From assembly GCA_965249775.1 (NCBI GenBank), contig OZ252253.1, forward strand, positions 496,001-560,000: a stretch of DNA of 64,000 bases, read 5' to 3'. The position numbers were made by a program, and so were the translations under genes. This DNA is from UBA822 sp965249775 (lineage in GTDB: Bacteria; Gemmatimonadota; Gemmatimonadetes; Longimicrobiales; Gaopeijiaceae). The first letter of the stretch is position 1. Each line of letters starts with the position of its first letter. The notes beneath the pieces were generated by a model, which saw only the letters and a program-made list of their open reading frames with translations, was not told the origin of the DNA and ran no database searches. Shown here in pieces: positions 1-5,937 of this stretch.

Positions 1-894
1 CCATTCGATGTCCATCGGCACACCGTAGTGCGCTTCGATCTGCGCCCCGTACCGGGCCAGCTGCGCCGGCGTTGCATCATCCAGCACCTGTTGGTCGCGC
101 CGTGCCTGCGGCACGTCTCGTTCTTCGGTGCCCGTGTCAGTCCGCACGGTCATCGTGGTCTTGGTGGCCGTCTCGCGGGACAGGATGTCCCCGGTCGCCT
201 TCTCCACAACCACCGTGTCCGGCGTCACCAGCCCGCCGACCATCGCCTCGCCCAAGCCCCAGGTCGCATTGATGAGCATCTGATCGCGCTGGCCGTTGAC
301 CGGGTTGGCCGTGAACAGCACGCCTGCGGCGTCTGCCGGAATGAGCTGCTGGACAACCACGGCAAGGCTGACAGTGGCCGGGTCAATCTGTTGGCGCATC
401 CGGTACGAGATGGCGCGGGCTGTCCAGAGGCTGGCCCAGCACCGTTTCACGGCATCCAGCAGCGCCTCTTCCCCTTGGATATTGAGGTAGGTGTCTTGCT
501 GCCCCGCGAAACTGGCAGTCGGCAAGTCCTCGGCTGTTGCCGAGGAGCGCACAGCAACGGCAAGGTCCTTGGTTGGCGTCAACTGCCGATACGCGGCGGT
601 GATCTCCGAGGCCACATCGTCCGCAATCACACCCTGCATGAACAGGGCGTGAATCCGCTCCGATGCAGCTTCACTCGAGTGCGGATCGTCTGCCGACACG
701 GTGTGCACGAGATCGACGACCTGTCGTGGCAAGCCGTGTGCCTGCACGAAGGCATCGTAGGCGCCCGTGGTCACGACAAAGCCTGCAGGCACTGGAAAGC
801 CCGCCGTGGTCAGCTCGCCGAGGTTGGCTCCTTTGCCACCTGCCACGGGAATGCTTGCCTTGCTCAGCTGTGAAAACGGAATCGTGTCACTCAT
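1..894 (-). CDS. Phosphoenolpyruvate synthase / pyruvate, phosphate dikinase, N-terminal part (runs off window)
   Basis: Reading the minus strand from the ATG at 894 gives 298 uninterrupted codons to the window edge. The N-terminus has the PPDK_N/PEP-synthase signature: GGKGANLGEL, then GFPVPAGFVVT near residue 30, AVRSSATAEDLP with SFAGQQDTYL in the middle, and later ANPVNGQRDQ and INATWGLGEAMVGG. This domain binds ATP and starts phosphoryl transfer between pyruvate and PEP. The swivelling His domain and the PEP/pyruvate-binding domain would lie left of position 1, so PEP synthase and PPDK cannot be separated here. A purine-rich AAAGGAG lies about 15 bases before the ATG. The gene reads away from everything to its right. 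Confidence 0.93.
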   Translation of the reverse strand, partial: MSDTIPFSQLSKASIPVAGGKGANLGELTTAGFPVPAGFVVTTGAYDAFVQAHGLPRQVVDLVHTVSADDPHSSEAASERIHALFMQGVIADDVASEITAAYRQLTPTKDLAVAVRSSATAEDLPTASFAGQQDTYLNIQGEEALLDAVKRCWASLWTARAISYRMRQQIDPATVSLAVVVQQLIPADAAGVLFTANPVNGQRDQMLINATWGLGEAMVGGLVTPDTVVVEKATGDILSRETATKTTMTVRTDTGTEERDVPQARRDQQVLDDATPAQLARYGAQIEAHYGVPMDIEW

Positions 895-1017
895 GGCGCT
901 TTCTCGCGCGCTCCTTTCGACTGCTCCAGCCGCCTAACGGATCTGCGATTCTGCTGGGCGGCTAATGTGGTGACCGCAAGCAAAGGGCGCGAGCCTGATG
1001 TCTAGTTGCGCTTTAGA

Positions 1018-1086
1018 GTGGCCTGCAGTTTGTTGCGATGGATGGGCGGTGCTCTGCCCATCCTGTTGAGTGTGGCCTACAGTTCA
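1018..1086. repeat. Degenerate direct repeat flanking a small hairpin
   Basis: The spacer between the PEP-synthase start and the next gene holds GTGGCCTGCAGTTT at 1018-1031 and GTGGCCTACAGTTC at 1073-1086. Between them is a perfect 7-bp hairpin (GATGGGC at 1041-1047, GCCCATC at 1056-1062). No T-run follows, so it does not look like an intrinsic terminator. Its role is unknown. Confidence 0.3.
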
Positions 1087-1112
1087 TCACCACCGTCGAG
1101 GAATGATCACCA

Positions 1113-2222
1113 ATGACGTCGAGCGCGCCGGACCGCAGCCGCCATCTTCTCACCCGTGGCGGATCGATTCTGCTAATCCTCATGGGTGTAGCTGCCTGCG
1201 GCCCTTCCTCTGACGACGCCGGCGTGACGGAACGTCCGCCTGTCGACGGTGCGGAGTACCGCTTCCTCGATGTCAACGGCATCCGGATGCGAGTCGTGGA
1301 GCAGGGCGAGGGTCCGCTCGTGCTCCTGGCGCACGGCTGGCCGGAGTCGTGGTACTCGTGGCGGCACCAACTCCCTGCCTTGGCGGCGGCCGGCTATCAT
1401 GCCGTGGCGCCGGACATGCGTGGATACGGCGGTACGGATGCACCGTCAGAGATCGAGGACTATGACATCTTCGACCTCTGTGGCGATCTCGTCGGGCTGA
1501 TCGATGCGTTGGGCGAGGAACAGGCGGTGTTGGTCGGGCACGACTGGGGCTCGCTCGTGTCCCGCGACTGCGTGCGCCTGGAAGCGGACCGTTTCTCGGC
1601 CGTCGTCAACATGAGCGTCCCTTTCGGGGGGTGGGCCACGGCGCCGATCGCGAACTGGCGGAGTCAGTTCGGCGATAACTTCTTTTATATTCTTTACTTT
1701 CAGGAGTTGGACACGGACGGGCAGGGCGTGGCCGAAGCGGAGTTCGACGCCGACCCACGAGGCATCCTGAGCCGGCTCTACCTAACCGGTGCGACGCGGC
1801 GCCCCCCTGAGGTTACCGACCCGTTGCGGTCAGCTGGCGGCTGGATCCCCCGGATGGGGGAGCCGACCGACTTTCCGACCTGGATCAGCAGCGGTGAGCT
1901 GGATTACTACGTCGAGGAGCTCACGCGCAGCGGCTTCCGTGGCGGGATCAACTACTATCGGAACATACAGCGAAACTGGGAGACGACGCCGGAGCTTCGG
2001 GACATGCCGGTGTCTCAGCCGGCGATGTTCATCGCAGGCGCGAACGACGGTGTGATCGGGGGCGCCACCCAGGAGGCGCTCACGGCCAGCCTAAGCCAGG
2101 CCGTCACCGATCTTCGAGGGGTACATCTGATCCCTGAGGCCGGGCACTGGGTGCAGCAAGAGAAGCCACAGGAGGTGAACCGCGTCCTGTTGGAGTTCCT
2201 GGCCGAGCTGCCGCCCCGCTGA
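1113..2222 (+). CDS. Lipoprotein alpha/beta hydrolase, epoxide-hydrolase type
   Basis: 369 residues. The N-terminus has a basic stretch, a hydrophobic core and the lipobox VAAC with Cys29, so the mature protein should be a membrane-anchored lipoprotein. The hydrolase core shows HGWP at 74-77 (oxyanion region) and G-H-D-W-G at 142-146, which puts Asp144 in the nucleophile position, as in soluble epoxide hydrolases and haloalkane dehalogenases rather than Ser esterases. AGHWVQQEKP near the C-terminus supplies the catalytic His. Epoxide hydrolases of this family are usually cytoplasmic, so export is the odd point. The substrate cannot be told. A GACGCC/GGCGTC hairpin overlaps the stop codon. It appears to be a single-gene unit. 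Confidence 0.88.
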   Translation: MTSSAPDRSRHLLTRGGSILLILMGVAACGPSSDDAGVTERPPVDGAEYRFLDVNGIRMRVVEQGEGPLVLLAHGWPESWYSWRHQLPALAAAGYHAVAPDMRGYGGTDAPSEIEDYDIFDLCGDLVGLIDALGEEQAVLVGHDWGSLVSRDCVRLEADRFSAVVNMSVPFGGWATAPIANWRSQFGDNFFYILYFQELDTDGQGVAEAEFDADPRGILSRLYLTGATRRPPEVTDPLRSAGGWIPRMGEPTDFPTWISSGELDYYVEELTRSGFRGGINYYRNIQRNWETTPELRDMPVSQPAMFIAGANDGVIGGATQEALTASLSQAVTDLRGVHLIPEAGHWVQQEKPQEVNRVLLEFLAELPPR

Positions 2223-2236
2223 CGCCGCCGGGCGTC
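2221..2236 (+). terminator. Possible hairpin terminator
   Basis: A 6-bp perfect GC-rich stem (GACGCC/GGCGTC) with a four-base loop begins inside the stop codon of the upstream hydrolase. No U-tract follows, so function as a terminator is only a guess. Confidence 0.25.
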
Positions 2237-2298
2237 GCGGCCGATCCAAGCATGGGTCCGCCCTCAACGTGTGGCGAGCTTTACAGCACCGGCCCGTG

Positions 2299-2330
2299 TC
2301 GATATCATAATGATATAATAACGATATCGA
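2299..2330 (+). promoter_or_regulatory. vapBC promoter/operator with 11-bp phased GATAT motifs
   Basis: An AT-rich patch in GC-rich surroundings just before the antitoxin gene. Arms TCGATATC (2299-2306) and GATATCGA (2323-2330) form a perfect 8-bp inverted repeat. GATAT recurs at 2301, 2312 and 2323, that is every 11 bp, about one helical turn, which suits cooperative binding by ribbon-helix-helix dimers. A consensus TATAAT (2314-2319) lies inside it. An autoregulatory operator over the -10 box is typical of VapBC loci. Confidence 0.6.
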
Positions 2331-2343
2331 ACGAGGCCGGAAC

Positions 2344-2586
2344 ATGGCAAACCTGGCGTTGCGTGGGCTCCCCCAAGACATGTATGACTCGCTGAAACGT
2401 GCCGCGGCGCGGAACCATCGAAGCCTGAACGGGGAGGTTCTTGCCCGTCTCGAAGCGTCGATCCGACCCGCAGCAGTGGGAGCCGAGGCCGTTCTGGCCA
2501 GCGTCGCGAACCGGAGCTCGAGCCTCCGTCTCCCTGCTCTCGAAGAAGACCTGCTCAAGGCCTTGAAGGACGCCGGCCGGCCGTGA
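2344..2586 (+). CDS. Antitoxin, FitA/VapB-type ribbon-helix-helix protein
   Basis: 80 residues. The N-terminus MANLALRGLPQDMYDSLK followed by RAAARNHRSLNGEVLARLE matches the FitA-like ribbon-helix-helix antitoxins: one beta strand, then two helices that dimerise and bind DNA. The C-terminal half is the less conserved part expected to wrap around and inhibit the toxin. The stop codon overlaps the GTG start of the PIN-domain toxin (GTGA), giving translational coupling. It is the first gene of a two-gene toxin-antitoxin operon and probably represses it through the palindrome upstream. Confidence 0.88.
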   Translation: MANLALRGLPQDMYDSLKRAAARNHRSLNGEVLARLEASIRPAAVGAEAVLASVANRSSSLRLPALEEDLLKALKDAGRP

Positions 2587-2972
2587 TCGTTGTTGATACC
2601 AACGTCATGGTGCACCTCGTGACTGGATCTGCCGAGTATGGTGAGAAAGCCTCGGCTCTTCTACGCTCCGACTCCGAGTGGGCGGCACCTCCAATTCTGC
2701 TCAGTGAACTGCGCAACGTTGTCATCGGATTTGTCCGGCGCGGCTGGGTGGAGATCACACAGGCGGTGGCGATGCACGACGACGCGGTCGCTCTCCTTGG
2801 CGATCGAATTACGTCGGTGAACGGTGGGGCAGTGTTGGAGGTTGCCGGGTCGCTGGGACTGAGCGCTTACGATGCGGAGTTTATTGTCGCGGCCGAGGCA
2901 TTGAGGTGTGAGCTGTACTCCCTGGATCGCGAAATTCTGGCCGCAGCTCCGGACTTGGCCCGCGGTCTCTGA
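2583..2972 (+). CDS. Type II toxin, VapC family PIN-domain ribonuclease
   Basis: 129 residues starting with GTG, overlapping the antitoxin stop by four bases. The PIN-domain acidic residues are in place: Asp5 in VVDTN, Glu42 in LLSELRN, Asp97 in LSAYDAEF and Asp115 in SLDREI. VapC proteins are Mg-dependent RNases that cleave tRNA or rRNA when released from VapB. Length and spacing are normal and the active site is complete, so the module looks functional. Confidence 0.92.
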   Translation: MIVVDTNVMVHLVTGSAEYGEKASALLRSDSEWAAPPILLSELRNVVIGFVRRGWVEITQAVAMHDDAVALLGDRITSVNGGAVLEVAGSLGLSAYDAEFIVAAEALRCELYSLDREILAAAPDLARGL

Positions 2973-3071
2973 GTGGTAGTTGCGGGCTTGACCAGCATGC
3001 CCATGATGCCGAGCTGTGGACCCAAGACTCCGACTTCGAGGGCCTGGAAGGCGTCCGATACGGGTCGCGAA

Positions 3072-3101
3072 GTGACAACAGAACGCCTCTTCGAATAGAT
3101 T
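3072..3101 (+). promoter_or_regulatory. Candidate sigma-70-like promoter for the receiver gene
   Basis: GTGACA (3072-3077) and TAGATT (3096-3101) are separated by 18 bp and lie about 80 bases before the response-regulator gene. Each box has two mismatches or fewer to the sigma-70 consensus. Seen by eye only. Confidence 0.25.
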
Positions 3102-3183
3102 CTATGGCAACGAGGGACGGTGGGTCCCCTGAACAAGGCATCCGCACCGACCGCCGCGGCCGACGAGCTGGAGGGGAACGGAC

Positions 3184-3552
3184 ATGGCACGTGTACTCAT
3201 CGTCGATGACGAACCTACGGATCTTCTCCTCCTGAGAAAGATCGTCGAAGCATCGGGTCACGAAGTGTATGTAGCCCGGGATGGCGAGCAGGCTTTCAAG
3301 GCCTACCTGAAACAGGAGATCGAGCTGGTCATCACGGATCTCAACATGCCCGGCGTCGATGGTCTGGAGTTCATCGAGGCGTTGCGGGGGTTATATCCGG
3401 AGGCGAGGATCATCGCCGTATCCGGTAAGAGCCAAACCGAGCTCGATGAGGCAAAGCGCATGGGTGCGTTTACGGCCATCGGCAAGCCCATCGACTCAGA
3501 CGAGTTGGTCGAAGCCCTGTCAACAACGCTTGGGCCGCTGGCGGGATGGTAA
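3184..3552 (+). CDS. Single-domain response regulator (CheY-like receiver)
   Basis: 122 residues, one receiver domain and no output domain. The acidic pocket is Asp8/Asp9 (VDDEP), the phospho-acceptor is Asp52 (VITDLNMPG), the switch Ser is Ser80 (AVSG) and the conserved Lys is Lys101 (IGKPID). Such stand-alone receivers act in phosphorelays or by protein-protein contact. No histidine kinase is adjacent, so its partner is unknown. A GAGGGGAAC stretch upstream may serve for ribosome binding. The next gene follows after 60 bases and may be co-transcribed. Confidence 0.92.
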   Translation: MARVLIVDDEPTDLLLLRKIVEASGHEVYVARDGEQAFKAYLKQEIELVITDLNMPGVDGLEFIEALRGLYPEARIIAVSGKSQTELDEAKRMGAFTAIGKPIDSDELVEALSTTLGPLAGW

Positions 3553-3612
3553 GCTTCTGGTAAAGATGTTCTTTATGACGTGACGAAAACTCCAAAAAGC
3601 GGGTGAAATCAA

Positions 3613-4086
3613 ATGTCCGAGCTGATTCAGGTGAGGGTAAAGAGTCTTGGGTCGGACCCAACCACCAATATCCCGGTGGTCATCCTCCAGGAGCAGGACG
3701 GCGAGCGGGTGCTCCCGATATGGATCGGCCCGTGCGAGGCGAGCGCTATCGCACTGGTGCTCAAGGGCGTGAAATATCCCCGCCCGATGACCCATGACCT
3801 GTTGGTCTCCATGGTGCAGAGCCTGGACGGAGAGCTCGAAAACGTGGTGATCAGTCTCGGGGCGGAGAACACGTACTTTGCCGAGATGATTGTTCGCCGA
3901 GACGGGGAAGTGAACTCCGTCGACGCGAGGCCCTCCGATGCAATCGCCGTCGCCCTCAGGATGTCATCCGAACTCTTCGTGCATGACGGTTTGTTGAAGA
4001 CACCGTCGACCGAAACTATTGAGCAGGACGCCTTTCCGATCGAGGAGCAGGCGGAGAGCGCCGCGTTCCGTGGGGATCATGGCTAG
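3613..4086 (+). CDS. Bifunctional nuclease (BFN/DUF151) domain protein
   Basis: 157 residues. MSELIQVRVKSLG, then LPIWIGPCEASAIAL near residue 35-50 and the hallmark VDARPSDAIAVALR near residue 100 identify the BFN/DUF151 family. Members have been reported to have DNase/RNase activity in plants; in bacteria the role is poorly known. A C-terminal acidic tail (IEEQAESAAF) follows. Its last 8 bases overlap the start of the downstream MBL hydrolase, so the two are probably translated from one mRNA. Confidence 0.88.
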   Translation: MSELIQVRVKSLGSDPTTNIPVVILQEQDGERVLPIWIGPCEASAIALVLKGVKYPRPMTHDLLVSMVQSLDGELENVVISLGAENTYFAEMIVRRDGEVNSVDARPSDAIAVALRMSSELFVHDGLLKTPSTETIEQDAFPIEEQAESAAFRGDHG

Positions 4087-4879
4087 CCCACGCGGTTGGG
4101 CCCGAACAGTATCGGCCATGGCTCTGACGTGGTGTGTCTCGTGTACGCCCGCCGCGGACCAGCCGCTGGTTCTCTACGAGTTCGATTGCGGCGTGATTCA
4201 GGTAGGCAGCGTCGCGGGCTTCGGGTTAGCTGAGGATGAGACGGAAGTTCGGGAACTTCACGTCCCCTGCTTCATCGTAGAGCATCCGAGCGGCACCCTC
4301 CTGTGGGACGGCGGGCTGCCCTCGGAGGATCTCGACCGAACTCTGGCTGATCAACTTGTGGGCACCCCATTCTCGCTCAGCTCGTTCGACTACGTCGCCT
4401 TCTCGCACATGCACTACGATCACGTCGGCGTCGCGAATGAGATCGAGGGAGCGACGCTGCTGATTCAGCGCCCCGAGTACGAGGCAGCGTTTGCAGACAG
4501 CGTCACCGTGCCCGTCTTCAGGCCGTCTCTGTACTCGGGCCTTGCGGACCTGCCGCGGCAGTTACTCGACGGGGAGCACGACGTCTTTGGCGACGGAAGG
4601 GTGCGCATCATCGCCGCACCCGGTCACACTCCAGGCCACCAGGTTCTTCTGGTCGATCTCGTCGAAGAGGGGCCCGTGCTTCTCGCAGGTGACCTCTACC
4701 ACTTCCGGGCGAGCCGTGCGAGCCGGCGCGTCCCGTCCTTCAACGTGGACTCGGCGCTCACAGCGTCGTCCATGGAGTATGTCGAGCGATTCGTGCAGGA
4801 GGTGGGTGCCGAACTGTGGATCGAACACGACATGGCTCGGTTTCGGGAGCACCAGGACCATCTTCCCGCCCACAGGTGA
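4079..4879 (+). CDS. Exported metallo-beta-lactamase-fold hydrolase (AHL-lactonase-like)
   Basis: Start at the ATG at 4079, which overlaps the upstream stop, rather than the in-frame ATG at 4019 buried in the BFN gene. The N-terminus is basic then hydrophobic and ends in CVSC, a possible lipobox or signal peptide. The MBL motif HMHYDH is present in FSHMHYDHVG, with a later PGHTPGH and AGDLYHF giving further metal ligands. This layout (HxHxDH, PGHTPGH, GD) resembles the N-acyl-homoserine lactonase branch of the superfamily, but lactone hydrolysis is not shown by sequence alone. It ends about 80 bases before the AhpD-like operon. Confidence 0.85.
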   Translation: MASPRGWARTVSAMALTWCVSCTPAADQPLVLYEFDCGVIQVGSVAGFGLAEDETEVRELHVPCFIVEHPSGTLLWDGGLPSEDLDRTLADQLVGTPFSLSSFDYVAFSHMHYDHVGVANEIEGATLLIQRPEYEAAFADSVTVPVFRPSLYSGLADLPRQLLDGEHDVFGDGRVRIIAAPGHTPGHQVLLVDLVEEGPVLLAGDLYHFRASRASRRVPSFNVDSALTASSMEYVERFVQEVGAELWIEHDMARFREHQDHLPAHR

Positions 4880-4961
4880 GGGGAACTGAGGCACCTTCGA
4901 ATCTGGCCAGCCCCCATCCCGGTCGTATGTTCCTCAAATCCACACCACTAAGGAGACGACG

Positions 4962-5306
4962 ATGCCCCGCTACTGGGAGGACCTGACCAGGCTCGTCGAT
5001 ACGGTTCTGTCCGGGCCGGGGACGACTACGTCGGAGCTGCGTCGCGCGGTCGAAGCACGGGCTGGTGCACTCAGCGGACGCCAGGGCACGGACGCGACGG
5101 TGCCAGACGAGCTGTCGGGCTGGGTTGAAAAAGTTGCGCGGCATGCCTACCGGACGACGGACGAGGACATCGAGTCACTCAAGGCGTTGGGTTATTCGGA
5201 GGACGAGCTCTTCGAATTGACCGTAGCGGCTGCACTTGGCGCGTCTCGGGCCCGGCTGGAATGTGCTCTCGGAACCCTCGGCAGAGGGGAAGGAGGGGCA
5301 CAATGA
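4962..5306 (+). CDS. AhpD/carboxymuconolactone-decarboxylase-like helical protein
   Basis: 114 residues with a good ribosome site (AAGGAG). The C-terminal half (VEKVARHAYRTTDEDIESL, then YSEDELFELTVAAALGASRARL) matches the second helical half of CMD/AhpD-like folds, as in proteins often annotated carboxymuconolactone decarboxylase family. It has no CxxC, so it is unlikely to be a peroxidase on its own. Its stop overlaps the ATG of the next gene (ATGA), which encodes a redox-active relative. I infer that the two form a complex or a functional pair. Confidence 0.78.
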   Translation: MPRYWEDLTRLVDTVLSGPGTTTSELRRAVEARAGALSGRQGTDATVPDELSGWVEKVARHAYRTTDEDIESLKALGYSEDELFELTVAAALGASRARLECALGTLGRGEGGAQ

Positions 5307-5887
5307 GGCTCAAACAGCTGGAAAACAGTCACCGACTACGGCAGAAGCTCCTGCTGCTGATGATGGGGCTGATCATGCGCCGCCGAGTCCCTGACGTAGC
5401 GCGGACTTTGCTGTACCGTCCCGAGTTTTTCGGGAAGTCGTTCTCCAGGGTTGTCCACTCGGTGATGCGCCTGGGTCGCGAATGGAGCGCCGGCGAGTGT
5501 GAGCTCTTCGCCGCCTTCGTATCTCGTAAGAATCAATGCCTATCCTGAACGGGGTCTCACGGCGCGGTCGCGTCGCATGCTCTTGGAAAAGAGGTTGTGG
5601 AGGGGGTTCTGGAGGACCTCGAATCAGCCCCCATCGACAAGAAGATGAAGGAGATGCTCCGGTTTCTAGGGAAGATGACCCTGCAGCCCGAGGAACTGTC
5701 GACTGAAGATGCGCAACGGCTGCGGGAAGTCGGCCTGTCCGATGCTGCCATCGAAGATGCTATCGGCGTGGCGTTTGCCTTCAACCTGATCGATCGTCTC
5801 GCAGATTCCTTCGACTTCGAGGTTCCGCCTGCCGACTTGTTTGCGAAGGCTGCGCCGATGATGCTCAAGCGCGGTTACAAGATGTAA
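5303..5887 (+). CDS. Probable selenoprotein: AhpD-like thiol oxidoreductase with CxxU motif
   Basis: From the ATG at 5303 the frame runs to a TAA at 5887, broken only by one TGA at 5546-5548. Reading that codon as Sec gives a 194-residue CMD/AhpD-like protein with Cys79-Leu-Ser-Sec82-Thr-Gly-Ser-His86, exactly the C-x-x-C-x-x-x-H redox motif of the family. Homology continues on both sides in the same frame: LFAAFVSRKNQC before, SHGAVASHALGKEVVEGVLED and IEDAIGVAFAFNLIDRLAD after. AhpD-type proteins reduce peroxiredoxins or peroxides with this Cys pair, and AhpD-like CxxU selenoproteins are known from marine metagenomes. A GG-loop hairpin follows the TGA at SECIS distance. Alternatives are a nonsense mutation or a base-call error. 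No selA, selB, selC or selD is in the window. Confidence 0.82.
5560..5575 (+). promoter_or_regulatory. Candidate bacterial SECIS element
   Basis: CGGCGC (5560-5565) pairs with GCGTCG (5570-5575), six pairs including one G-U, closing a four-base apical loop GGTC. The loop starts 17 nt after the TGA at 5546-5548. Bacterial SECIS elements are short hairpins just after the UGA, with G in the first loop positions and the loop about 16-37 nt away. This one fits on all three counts. Confidence 0.6.
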
Positions 5888-5937
5888 GGCACCCAATGAG
5901 AGGTCTTCACACCCACCCGTGAGAAGAGGAGTAGGTC

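Noticed and set aside
28..873. Open 281-codon frame on the plus strand
   Set aside because: The opposite strand encodes a clear PEP-synthase/PPDK N-terminus through the same bases; the plus frame has no family likeness.
1041..1062. Hairpin as intrinsic terminator
   Set aside because: Seven-pair stem but no T-run on either strand, and the flanking genes are divergent.
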